This document shows positions 23,237 through 32,945 of a stretch of 64,000 nucleotides of DNA, in pieces (positions within the stretch are counted from its first letter, which is position 1; the number at the start of each line of letters is the position of its first letter). Position numbers and translations under genes: made by a program. The notes below the pieces were generated by a model. That model searched no databases, was not told where the DNA came from, and saw nothing but the letters and a program-made list of their open reading frames with translations. The stretch spans positions 4,006,501 to 4,070,500 of the forward strand of contig NW_026973566.1 of NCBI RefSeq assembly GCF_963855985.1, read 5' to 3'. Source of the stretch: Ostrinia nubilalis. Taxonomy: Eukaryota > Arthropoda > Insecta > Lepidoptera > Crambidae.

Positions 23237-23854
23237 TGTCGGCGCGCGGGGCGCAATAAATTAAATAACTTAATGTTATAGTTCTTACAACACTTTCAAT
23301 GTGTTAGCTAGTTTATTGCTATGGAATTTTAAGCAGCGCCAAAGCTCTTATGCCAGAGTTAAGTGCGCGCCTGGGAATGAAGGTGACATAAATCTCCATG
23401 TTGCCTGACGTAGTTGTGGACCCGTTCAAGTGCAGTATTGATGGATTAATAGCTTTACAAAAACTTCAGGTACAGAGCCCTGGAACGTAGAGATTTTGGG
23501 ACTCAGTGTTAGAGTCATTGCACATTCGGGTTTTGGACGTGGTGGTGACTGGGCGTGGTTCACAAATTCGTCAATCGCTCCCAATCTATTTAATTTAGGC
23601 GTCTCTAGCTTTGTTAAACTAATTCAGTAACTTTGATCTTTCTGTTAAATTTAACTGTGGACAATATTGATTAAATTACGAACCAGTCTTTACATTCTAG
23701 TCTATAGTAAAGTTAGTCGTTTATAATATAATCAGTGATTATAATTAGTGTTAGTGTCCACTCGCACGTGTTCCCTATACGCCCACATAGGTAGATAGTA
23801 TGAATTCAATGAGAGACCCTTCTGGTGCCGTCCGAGAGCCCGACGCTCCGACAT
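23237..23854. repeat. Copy 2 of the dispersed repeat (uninterrupted)
   Basis: Same sequence as 12991-13499 plus 14191-14294. Where copy 1 carries the (TTTC)n retroposon, this copy reads TTAGTGTTAGTG (23745-23756). Confidence 0.85.
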
Positions 23855-24369
23855 ATATATTTAACATTGACTAGCGGCCGCCCGCGACTTCGTGCGCGTG
23901 GATCTCGTTTTACCCCCCCATCATCTATCTTACGCGGTTCAGATTTTTTCATACAAATGTTTTTTCCCGCTAACTCCCGTTCCCGTGAGATTTTTGCAAT
24001 ATCCTGTTGTAACTAAGCTTTAAGTTTACTAAGGTACCTGCATGCCAAATTTCAAGAGTATATCTTACGCGGTTTAGATTTTTTCATACAAATGTTTTTT
24101 CCCACTAACTCCCGTTCCCATGGGAATTTTGCAATATCCTGTTGTAACTAAGCTTTAAGTTTACTAAGGCCAAATTTCAAGCGTCTAACTTAAGCGGTTT
24201 AGATTTTTCGTACAAAAGGATTTTCCCGCTAATTCCCGTTCCCGTGGGAATTCCTAAGTATCCTATAACCTGCCCAGGAGTATGAAGAATAATTGTACCA
24301 AGTTTCGTTAAAATCCGTCAAGTGGTTTTTGTTTCTATAAGGAACATACAGACAGACAGACAGACAGAG

Positions 24370-24403
<34 letters not shown>

Positions 24404-24527
24404 AATTTTACTGATTGCATTTTTGGCATCAGTATCGATCACTAATCACCCCCTGATAGTTATTTTGAAAATATATTTCATGTACAGAATTGACCTCTCT
24501 ACAGATTTATTATAAGTATAGATGAAA
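23855..24527 (+). repeat. Lepidopteran retroposon-type repeat with ~125-bp tandem units and (GACA)n
   Basis: It starts near CTAGCGGCCGCCCGCGACTT and has about three degenerate units of ~125 bp, each with 'GCGGTTTAGATTTTT', 'CCCGCTAACTCCCGTTCCC' and 'TAACTAAGCTTTAAG'. It then has a (GACA)n run (24351-24400) and a conserved 3' block ending ATTTATTATAAGTATAGAT. A reverse-oriented relative lies at 57062-57900 and a further one at 62805 onward. Confidence 0.75.
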
Positions 24528-24582
24528 CAAACGCTGGCCGTAACAGCGTATTACACTTGAAAATTTCGACGGGTTCATCCAG

Positions 24583-24731
24583 TGTCTAAGTAGCTCAGTT
24601 GGAAGAGCAGTCGCCCGGCAAGCGGAAGGTCGTGGGTTCAATTCCCGCCTTAGGCAGTTCGATTTTTTCAAGTGATTTATAATTTTCAAATTAGTTTGAG
24701 ATGCGACTCTTAACGCTAAAAATTAAATAAC
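24583..24731 (+). repeat. tRNA-derived SINE, full copy
   Basis: The 5' head is tRNA-like (24584-24656), followed by the linker GTTCGATTTTTTCAAGTG and a 3' part ending CTAAAAATTAAATAAC. The env sequence of the BEL element (AATGTCTATGTT) follows directly. The 3' 43 bp match the left SINE copy at 7254-7296 exactly by eye. Confidence 0.75.
24584..24656 (+). tRNA. tRNA-like head of the SINE (Ala-GGC-like, probable pseudogene)
   Basis: It folds as a cloverleaf: acceptor GTCTAAG/CTTAGGC, D-stem GCTC/GAGC, T-arm GTGGG-TTCAATT-CCCGC, discriminator A. The anticodon loop reads CCGGCAA; position 33 is C rather than the near-universal U, and the stem pair 27-43 is mismatched. Anticodon GGC would read Ala GCC codons. 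Because it continues into a SINE body and a second partial copy exists, I take it as the SINE promoter head rather than a working tRNA gene. Confidence 0.55.
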
Positions 24732-24732
24732 A

Positions 24733-25392
24733 ATGTCTATGTTATTGTTATTTGTAACAATCTTTACGCCAGCAGAAGGCAAATACAATATAACATCACT
24801 ATCAAACAACAAAAGTCTATATTTTGACAAAATAACCAGCATGTATCTTATAAGAGATGATTGGAAATTAATTGTATATTTTGACATGGACCCATACTGG
24901 GACGGTACCCTAGCATTTTCTAAACATTTAAAGTACCTTGAAAACATATGCATGTGTATAAGAACGGAATCCCATTGTGAAGCTATCATGTTACAACTAC
25001 GTCACGGCGACTCGGAACTAGCGTACTATAACCACATGTTGCTAAATCAGCATTTCGGAGTTCATTCACGCCGCAAACGTGGCATTATAAATGCAATCGG
25101 CAATATAGCAAATAGTTTGTTCGGAGTACTAGACGACCGTTTCGCAGAAAAATATGAGCACGACATTGGACTAATAAGAAAAAATCAGAAACATCTAGCT
25201 ACTTTGTGGAAAGACCAGACTTCAATAGTAGAAGCTGAGTTTAATCTCCTCAAAAGAACAAGGGACATCATGGACAAACAACACAAATTTGCAAATCAGA
25301 GATTTCTCGAAATTGACAATAATATAAGCACGTTGAAAACTAAGCTACAAAATATATCTAACATTAACGACTTTACTATCAATAATAACTAA
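24733..25392 (+). pseudogene. env: BEL env-like gene, N-terminal part (baculovirus-F-type fusion protein)
   Basis: Retroelement envelope glycoprotein, displayed on membranes and mediating fusion in related elements. The hydrophobic start (residues 1-16, cleavage near AEG) looks like a signal peptide. A furin-like site RRKR sits at residues 113-116, followed by GIINAIGNIANSLFG, a fusion-peptide-like segment of the insect F/errantivirus class, and then a helical coiled region. The frame stops at 25390-25392 and continues in another frame four bases on. The extreme 5' codons are also separated from the promoter by the 17.5-kb insert. Non-functional as it stands. Confidence 0.82.
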
Positions 25393-25396
25393 CAAC

Positions 25397-26558
25397 ATGC
25401 TCGTGAATCTCAAACAAATGCAAGACACCATTTTGAACACTCTTACCGACATTTACAATGGAAAAATCAATTTGCATCTACTGACACCTGATCAACGTAG
25501 CAATGAGCTTCACATCATTTCAAGCAAACTACCAAGTGACTTATCCTTACCTGTTGATACTGCTGACCTAACAACAATGTATAAACTACTGAAGATAAAA
25601 ACAAAAATAACAAAGAAATTCGTACTATTTGAAATAAAAATACCACTTATAAACAGAGATAAATACGACATCTTCAGACTTATACCTATACCTAAGCAAT
25701 TTAATAAAACAATGACGTATCTTAAACCTGTAACTGAATATGCTGCAGTTAACTTACAGAGAGATGCTTTACTTTCCCTATCTGAAAATGACTTAAAAAC
25801 CTGCTTGCATTTAGACGCTGAAACCAGTTTATGTTATCTGAAACGCCCAATTTATCATATAAAAAGCGACGAAAGCTTGTGTGAGACTCAGCAAGATTCT
25901 AGAACATGTCAGATCACAACAACCTTCTGCCTAAACAAATGGGAAGAATTAAACAAAAAGAACACTTATTTCTATTTTTGTTGTGATGACTGTACTCTAC
26001 AGCTGATGTGCAGGGATCAAGTTACTACACTTCAACTCAAGTTCGCCGGCTTGCTGATAGTGAGCTACGGTTGCATTGTAAAATCCAAGGACTTTATTAT
26101 TTATTCACATAGAGAAGATGAGAGTAGCATGAACATTAAAGCAGATATAGACTCTATTGACATAGCACCAATAAATCACATCATCAACTTACCACTAGAT
26201 AGAATAATCCCGCCCAATACAACAGATAATGAGGAAAATATCAAAAAATCACAAATTGAGGAAATTCGAAAACAACTCGAGACAATGAAGCAAACAGAAC
26301 CTTTGAGTGACGAGATATCTAATCATGACATTCATCATTATGCGGCCATCTACGTCGTATTCACCGTGCTGGCAACCGCAGCAGCAGCAGTGTTGTGTTA
26401 GTGAAAGTGTTTCTTATAACAAAAATGGGCAATCTAGTGATAAAGCAAAGTGTAGTACAGTGAAAGACAAACCTATTCATTCGCACAAATCAAAAAATGA
26501 CCACGGCACGTCGCCGGTGCTCCGCTCGGTACTCACTATCTCCGATGATAGTACATAG
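25397..26558 (+). pseudogene. env: BEL env-like gene, C-terminal part with membrane anchor
   Basis: The frame 25397-26401 (334 aa) continues the F-type ectodomain. Cys-rich stretches (CLHLDAETSLCYLKRP, TCQITTTFCLNKW, FCCDDCTLQLMC) are as expected for disulfide-bonded F-like proteins. Near the end YAAIYVVFTVLATAAAAVLC (~26338-26397) is a transmembrane segment. A plausible cytoplasmic tail (SVSYNKNGQSSDKAKC...) lies in a different frame to 26558, so a further shift or alternative ending occurs at the CAG run near 26385. The 3' LTR follows 130 bp later. Confidence 0.78.
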
Positions 26559-26687
26559 ATTAAGCTATTATTAATTATAAAACATAACAAAATGTCCTAT
26601 CATCTTGTAACTAGATTTAATTCACTTTCCATTTCATTAATATCATCATCATTTTAATCTCTTTTACATCTTTCTCCCTCGGGAGCA

Positions 26688-26922
26688 TGTACGGTGTACA
26701 TAATATTGTATTACACTCAAATCATTCCGTCAGCAATTCCGCCGTTTGTACGTTCTAATTTCGTTCAATAAATCAGTGCTTTCATCGCATTCATAGCAAT
26801 CACTCGTCATTCTTAGCATTAGCATAACATTGTAATTTACGACATATAGCAATAAACTCTTAACTATCTCAATCTCCAGTATTTCATTTAGCATTCTTTA
26901 GATGTACTTCTCTCACGGTACA
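26688..26922 (+). repeat. BEL/Pao 3' LTR (235 bp)
   Basis: It is preceded by CTCCCTCGGGAGCA (polypurine-tract position), begins TGTACGG and ends GGTACA. One base differs from the 5' LTR. TSD CTACC follows at 26923-26927. Confidence 0.93.
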
Positions 26923-26927
26923 CTACC

Positions 26928-27000
26928 TTTCAAAGCTTGAGTCCGCCCTCGAACCCATTAGCACAGAATACCCACCACACCATATAATCATGGGGGATTT
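26928..27000 (+). pseudogene. LINE-A endonuclease, second fragment
   Basis: It continues the frame broken at 813: residues SKLESALEPISTEYP and then HHIIMGDF, the conserved 'GDF' metal-site strand of EEP endonucleases. It is broken again after ~27000 by an AT-rich insert; the endonuclease C-terminus resumes at ~29303. Confidence 0.8.
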
Positions 27001-29302
27001 TTTATATTAATTATTGGGTCTATATTAGTTGATCTACGGATAAATTATGAATGATCTTCATTTAAGGTAACATAATATTTATGTTTAAAATACTCTTTTA
27101 ATATTTGGTAAACAAAAATAATATTTGATCCTCTTTTTTAGTTATTGATCTTTAATTTTGTTAATTTGATGATTTTTATACCAAGTTTGCCTTTTAATAT
27201 TGATCACCTAATAAATACATTTCGATCTATGTATAACTAAACTTTAAAATATATTTGATCTAACTAAAAATATTATTGGTTAATATTTTTAATTAAAAAA
27301 TATCTTTTAATTTACGCGGTACTTTGTGGTTGAGTGACAATCGTCCGTCATTGGTTACTGAGTTGGCCAAGGGCTTAGCGGCCAATAAGCAAGCAGAATG
27401 GTACATTGCCATGTTTGTTTAAATTACAAGCTTTGCATAGTTTGGGACTAGAGGCGCTATGTAAAATAATTTCTTACTTCTGTCATCTCTGATCCCGACA
27501 TCATAATTTTTACCTCTTTATTTTTTTTCAAATCGCAAGGTTGATTTTCTCTTAGTATACCGATCTCGACCGTGATCAGTGACCATAAAGTCATCTGTCA
27601 ACGGGTCGATTAGACACTATAAAAGCACTAAACGATATTTGTTTACTTTTAGTGCGACATCGGGTCGTAAGGACCTGATAAGTTTTTTTTTCAAATATTT
27701 ACTGTGTTTGACGAAACAATTACATAACAATATTGTATCTTTCGTACTACTGAAAAGACCGAATATATCCATCCCGCACCAACGCATCCAGCACCTAAGG
27801 TCAATTCGACCCGATAACGCAGTGTGTACGTGTTAAGTATGCTTTATTAATAAAAAAACCGGCCAAGTGCGAGTCGGGCTCGCACACCGAGGGTTCCGCC
27901 GTACAAACGTAGCGGTTTACAATTTATGACGTATTAAATCAAATTACTTACTTGATTCCGTTGCGAGTAGTGGCGAATTTCAAAATATGCGGTATGATTA
28001 TTTTTTATTTATTTATTTTTCCTATATTTGCATTATAGGTAGGTACCTACCTCAGCGTTTTGAATTTTTGCGTTGATTTAGAATTTCTCACAGTAGGCAA
28101 TTAGATTTAAGAAGTGTTTGATATGAATTTCAACTTTAATATCTCTACGCGTTCATGTGAAAAAGGGTAGGTAGTAAGTTTATAATTATTAAAAAAATAT
28201 TTTGTCATGTAAGCAAAAATAATATTTTAAATTTTATATAACTTCAAATTTATCATTTTCGCAATTTTTCCTTTATCTGTACTATATAACGTTGCTTCGT
28301 GCCGAATTTCAAGATTCTGAGTTCACAGGAAGTACCTTGTAGGTTTTGATTCCCTAGCGTGTGACGGAAATTCGTCTAAGGTGTCGGTATAAACTGCTGT
28401 ATCTTTTGATCGCGTTAACTTAGAAGTTTGATTTTTTTACTTCTTAGGGACAATAGATCTAGGTATTTGGTATAAATTTCAATTTGATACCTTTATTCGT
28501 TCGTGAGAAATAAGGTAGTAAGTTTCATTTTATTAAAATATTTTTATTATATTATATAACTAAAAAAATGAAATTTTCGCAATTTTTCCTATATTTGCAT
28601 TATATGACAATGCTTTATGCCAAATTTCAAGATTCTGAGTTTACGGGAAGTATCCTGTAGGTTTTGATTCCTTTGCGAGTGTCGAAAATTTGTTGAAAAT
28701 ATCGACATAATCGGCTGTATCTTTTGATTGGCTTGGCTTAGAAGTTTGATATTTTCACAGCTTAAAGGGACAATAGACCTGAGTATTTCATGTGAATTTC
28801 AGCTTGATACGTTCACGCGTTCTTGAGATAAAGGGTCTTGACAGACGGACGGACGGACAACAAAGTGATCCTATAAGGGTTCCGTTTTTTCCTTATGAGG
28901 TACGGAACCCTAAAAATAAATCTTTGAACATCAAGTGCCTTGAAATAGTTTCCATCCTTTGACTACAACTTGATAAAAATAAGTACCATAACATAATTAT
29001 TTTGAAGATAATTTGATATAGACAAAAAATAATTTATCCAAATCGAATTATTTAAAAAAAGTGTCACAATATTGAATATTTGGTGCTCATTTCTTTTATT
29101 TTTGAGGTCCAACAAGTAACGATCAGATATAATTTTTACATCTCAATATTTTTTTGCGTAGTTCAAAAGAGATTAAAATATCGATCGATTTCATTTATTT
29201 TGTGTCTCAAAGAAAGAGGACCAATCATTAAAATAGATGACCATTTAGATTTTTTTATTTGCCGTTTTTGCTAATTTAAAAAGATCATTTAAATACATGC
29301 CA
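27001..29302. mobile_element. 2.3-kb AT-rich insert in LINE-A
   Basis: Defined by where the LINE-A endonuclease stops and resumes. The outer ~300 bp at both sides contain many TTGATC/ATGATC words, suggesting subterminal repeats of a non-autonomous DNA element. No clear terminal inverted repeat or TSD was found. Nested inside is the lepidopteran repeat at 27857-28917. A small frame at 27579-27836 is not convincing. Confidence 0.5.
27857..28917 (+). repeat. Lepidopteran 'CCGGCCAAGTGCGAGTCGG' repeat, copy 1
   Basis: It begins AAAAAACCGGCCAAGTGCGA and 'GGGTTCCG', and ends with (GGAC)n then 'AAGGGTTCCGTTTTTTCC' and 'TACGGAACCCTAAAAA'. Internal blocks 'AATTTTCGCAATTTTTCC' and 'CCAAATTTCAAGATTCTGAG' occur twice (around 28250-28330 and 28570-28640). 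The same termini occur at 56403-57055. I recall this family as abundant in moths and butterflies. Confidence 0.75.
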
Positions 29303-31545
29303 TTTTAATACCAATCTGTTGGTTAAGTCACTGGCCTCCACAAAATTTCTTGCTATGGTGTCTTCCATAATTTTTTCCATTCTTCCTCTTCAACCTACTC
29401 ACCACAATGTGGACTCTCCCGATACGTGGCTGGACCTCATCATTACATCTGCTCCGGATAGCGTGATCTCTCATGGTCAGCTCGCTGCACCCGGATTCTC
29501 ACGCCACGACCTGATTTATGCAACTTATAAGCTTCATACCTTAAAACAGAAACCTACCACAGTGTAAATGCGCAACTTGGCCCGGGTGGACGCGGAGGCC
29601 ATCAAAAGGGATGCGGCTTCGCTCAACTGGCAACCTGTTTTGACAGCGACGACTATCGACACTAAGGTGTCGCTATTCAATACGCTCCTGTTGTCCCTCT
29701 TCGATGTGCACGCGCCGCTTCGTCCGGTCAAACTGAAACGCCCACCAGCGCCCTGGATCACCAAAGGGGTGCGAATGGCAATGAACCGCCGCGACCGTGC
29801 TTTCCGAAGATTTAGAAGCGACCGTAGTGATAGTAATTGGAGTGGCTTTAAGGCTGCTAGAAACCGGTGCAACCAGATGGTGAGATCAGCCAAGCGACAT
29901 TACATACATGACAATATTCTCAACTCTTCTTCGGCTGATGTGTGGAAATTCCTCAAAAATCTTGGCATAGGCAAAGCTGAAATTAAGCTCTCTCATTCAA
30001 TTTTTACACCCGATGACCTAAATATCCATTTCTCTTCTGCATCACCCTTGGACCCTGATGTCAAAACTCAAACCATCGCCGAGGTATCTTCCACGCCCTC
30101 CTGCATCCCAACGTCCTTCTCATTTTCCGCGGTGTGGTTGCGATGGCATAGGCCGTTACATGATATCTATCCTACTTGACTTAATTCTCCCACCACTCTT
30201 AATAACTTCCGACCCATCTCTATACTACCCTTCCTCTCCAAAACTTTGGAGGCTGCCGTACACTCGCAAGTCTCTAAGTTTATCTTTGACAATAATATCC
30301 TGAGTCAGTTCCAATCCGGCTTCCGTCCTGGCCACAGTACCAGCACTGCACTACTCAAAGTGACTGAGGATATTAGAACGGGCATGGAACACGGTGTATT
30401 GATCGACTTTGCTTGTATTGATCGACTTTTCCAACGCTTTTAATACCGTGGACCATGATGTTCTTCTCTCTGTCTTAGCATGTCTCAATATGACACCTAC
30501 TGTCATAAACTGGTTTGCTTCCTATCTTCGCGGTCGCCAACAAGCGGTTCATACCGATAAATCAGTTTCCCACTTGCGTGACCTGCTCACTGGCGTTCCG
30601 CAGGGTGGTTTACTCTCACCCTTACTGTTCTCTTTATTTATAAATTCTATCACCCTTGGTATTGGCTCCTCTTACCATTTATATGCAGACGATTTGCAAC
30701 TATATCGACAGTGCCACTGCGGGGATATCAACATGGCTGTGGACAGTATTAACGCTGACCTTAGATATATCTCCGAGTGGTCTAAGCGTTATGGTGTGGC
30801 TGTTAATCCGAACAAGTGCCAAGCTATAGTTATCGGTAGTCAACGTCAAATATGTTATCTTGATTGTGTATCACCAGTTAACGTTAATGGCGTTGACATC
30901 CCTTACTGCACAAGTGTCAAAAACCTTGGCTTACATATGGACACTACGCTCAGCTGGAACACCCAAGTTGCAGAGGTCAGTCGGAAGGTAACCGCCACAC
31001 TGCGCTCCCTCTGGAGGCTCAAGAATTTCCTTCCAGTTAAAACAAAAATTACCTTGATCCAATCACTTGTACTCCCAATCATCGACTATGCTGATGTGTG
31101 TTACCCTGACTTGAATCAAGATCTCCTTACAAAGCTAGATCGACTGATCAACAACGCCGTTCGTTTCATTTTCTGTTTGCACAAATACGACCACATCTCC
31201 GCTTACCGATCTCAGCTACAATGGCTGCCTCTCCCACTTTGACGCAAAGTCAGAATCTTATGTACTCTTTTCTCGATCCTGAATGATCCAAATTCCCCGT
31301 CTTATCTCAAGTCACAGTTCACTCTTCTCAGTTCAACGCACTCACGTCAGCTCCGTTCTTCTAATAAGTCTGTCCTTTCCACTCCTCTTCACCGAACTGG
31401 TTTTCTCTCCGACTCCTTCCGTCTCCAGGCCATAACGCTCTGGAATTCTCTGCCTGAAGATATCAGGCAAGCCTCTAGCAAGTTCTCGTTCAAAAAATCT
31501 GTCCATAACCACTTTCTCCAAATGTTATCATCTTCATGAATGGTT
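29303..31545 (+). pseudogene. LINE-A ORF2 3' part: endonuclease C-terminus and reverse transcriptase
   Basis: 29319-29567 ends the endonuclease (VDSPDTWLDLIITSAPDS, then GFSRHDLIYATY, the SxxSDHD-like region). A stop at 29565 separates it from 29568-30179 (linker) and the RT (30245-31545). RT blocks: FQSGFRPGHSTSTALLKV, FSNAFNTVDHDVLL, GVPQGGLLSPLLFSLFIN, YADDLQLY (~30680), KNLGLHMDTTLSW. The C-terminal WNSLPEDIRQASSKFSFKK lies in another frame (~31440-31530). A 16-bp tandem duplication (TGTATTGATCGACTTT at ~30396 and ~30415) breaks the frame just before motif A. CR1/Jockey group. Confidence 0.88.
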
Positions 31546-31812
31546 TCTGTTTTAACTTATCGTCATCCATCATTATATCTATCATCTTAGTATGTATTTA
31601 TTTATTATATATTTTATATATTATTTATGTATGTGTATATGTAGCATATTTGTTTTGCCGTCGCTTTGTTTTATTTAAATTTTTTTTTGTTATACCGCCA
31701 AACTAATTTTTCTGCATAACCCAAAGGTAAACTGGATGAGTATGCCTTATGGCATTAAGTTCGCCTAATGTTAATATTTTTGGCATTTAAGTATAAATAA
31801 ATAAATAAAATT
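31546..31812 (+). other. LINE-A 3' untranslated region and (AATA)n tail
   Basis: T-rich 3' UTR ending in AAGTATAAATAAATAAATAA at ~31789-31808, the short-repeat tail usual for CR1-like elements. Confidence 0.65.
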
Positions 31813-31852
31813 AAGTTTTGGACCAAATAAAAACTGTTCTTTCTTTCTTTAT

Positions 31853-32026
31853 AGGTTCAGCCAAACCAACGCAATCTCAAGCGATCAGCCGGCGTGCAGT
31901 GATGGCGATTAGACTTAGGGTTCGGCCAAACCAACGCGATCACAGCGCGATCAGCTGGCGTGCAGCGATGGCGACCAGACCTAAATGCATTGTTCGCCAT
32001 CGCTGCACGCCGGTTGATCGAGTGTG
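31853..32026. mobile_element. MITE-like hairpin
   Basis: The block 'GGTTCAGCCAAACCAACGC' (31853) recurs at 31919 as GGTTCGGCCAAACCAACGC. The segment GATCAGCTGGCGTGCAGCGA (31948) has an inverted partner at ~31996-32022 (TCGCTGCACGCCGGTTGATC), so the end can fold into a stem. No TSD was resolved. Confidence 0.5.
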
Positions 32027-32029
32027 AAC

Positions 32030-32700
32030 CTTATAGGATTTGGAAGTGATGTCACCAACGAGTTCAATGTGGGTAGCTTTTGTAGTCATGCAGACAATAA
32101 ATATCACTATATTATAGGCTTCTATAGTTTTGTTCCCTTGGACATCAAAATTTAAAAGGGTCCTTCAAAATCGTCTCCCTTGTTCATGAATTGTCTAGAT
32201 TGAGATACTTGCTGTTCTTGTAAATCTACCATTATTTGTACTTTGCCAGTAGCATTCAATTTAGCACAATTGAAACATCTGTGCACGTATTTTCTCGCCA
32301 ATGGTTTCGCCTTGATAATCCAAAATGTGGAGCTGTATCAGCTTTCTTATGAATTATAGTATTAATTATTATTATAAACGTTTTCGACTTTCTCCACGAC
32401 GCGGTTTGCAACAATAGATTTCCACATATTCGTCTCTCCAGACAGCTAGGCGATCACAATAGAAAAACCTGTTCACAATGTTCGAACATCTGTGAGGTTG
32501 GTATTCTTCACATTACTTCTTCTCATTTGCTTCATCCAGTTTACTTAAAGCACCACATAGCTCAAGACGTGGTAAAAAAAATAGTTTTTAGAGAGCACTT
32601 GAGTTTTTTAGCAATTAATTTCGTTTCAAATCCTTCATCTAGTTGATAGTGAACGGCTGCAGTTTATTGCACTCACAGAGGCATCGCTAAATTCATTATA
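32030..32700 (-). pseudogene. Decayed BEL/Pao pol relic (RNase H to integrase)
   Basis: Read on the - strand in shifting frames: YNEFSDASVSA (~32690, RNase H start), LELCGALSKLDEANEK (~32560), WKSIVANRVVEK (~32400), a His/Cys integrase region with HFGL and CFNCAKLNATGKVQMVDL (~32310-32220), and FIVCMTTKATHIELVGDITS (~32100-32045), equivalent to the VFVCMATKAVHLELV block of the BEL at 6250. Many stops and shifts make it much older than that BEL copy. Both ends are lost. Confidence 0.75.
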
Positions 32701-32704
32701 TTGT

Positions 32705-32945
32705 ATTTTTACTCGGCCTGCATCCAACGCCTTCCCGCTACCTTTATCAGGTCGTCGGACCACCTTGTGGATGGATGTCCTAACACTGCGTTTTACGGTA
32801 CGTGGCCTCCGTTCCATAACCTTGCTGCCCCATCGGCCGTCAGTTCTGCGTACTATGTGCTTCCAACCGCGCGATGTGGAAGTCATTGGGGGAGGACTAT
32901 GTTCAGCAGTGGACGTCCTGTGGCTGAAATGATGATGATGTATTT
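32705..32945 (+). repeat. Lepidopteran retroposon 3' tail
   Basis: It contains 'GTCGGACCACCTTGTGGATG', 'CTGCCCCATCGGCCGTCAGT', 'TGCGTACTATGTGC', then 'CAGCAGTGGACGTCCTGTGG' and a short (GATGAT) run. Related segments occur at 52150-52200 and 61115-61230. It matches, from memory, a common lepidopteran LINE/SINE 3' end. Confidence 0.6.

Larger units (their letters stand above)
7191..24731. mobile_element. 17.5-kb composite insert in the BEL env start, bounded by SINE copies
   Basis: The 12-bp string AATGTCTATGTT occurs at 7179-7190 (left flank) and 24732-24743 (right flank); both are the env start region of the BEL element. The left boundary is a 5'-inverted SINE fragment (7191-7296). The right boundary is the 3' end of a full SINE (24583-24731). 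Between them lies a patchwork of older, unrelated transposons. A single retroposition of 17.5 kb is implausible, so I read the 12-bp repeat as the TSD of one SINE and the rest as later material added by recombination at that SINE (inference). Confidence 0.6.
814..26922 (+). mobile_element. BEL/Pao LTR retroelement with env, inserted in LINE-A
   Basis: This is a full provirus-like element: 5' LTR 814-1048, gag, pol (protease, RT, RNase H, integrase), env-like gene, 3' LTR 26688-26922. Both LTRs begin TGTACGG and end GGTACA. The element is flanked by the 5-bp TSD CTACC (809-813 and 26923-26927), the size expected for BEL/Pao. Removing the element and one TSD restores the endonuclease frame of the host LINE. 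About 8.6 kb is the element itself; the rest is a foreign 17.5-kb insert (7191-24731) in the env start region plus a 138-bp MITE in pol. The coding region carries at least six frameshifts or stops, so it is not autonomous. Confidence 0.93.

Noticed and set aside
24584..24656. A functional tRNA-Ala gene
   Set aside because: C33 and stem mismatch, fusion to a SINE body, no terminator T-run directly after it, and a second partial copy 17 kb away favour a SINE head.
27579..27836. 85-codon frame in the AT-rich insert of LINE-A
   Set aside because: No domain, no neighbours and no paralogous support; length expected by chance.
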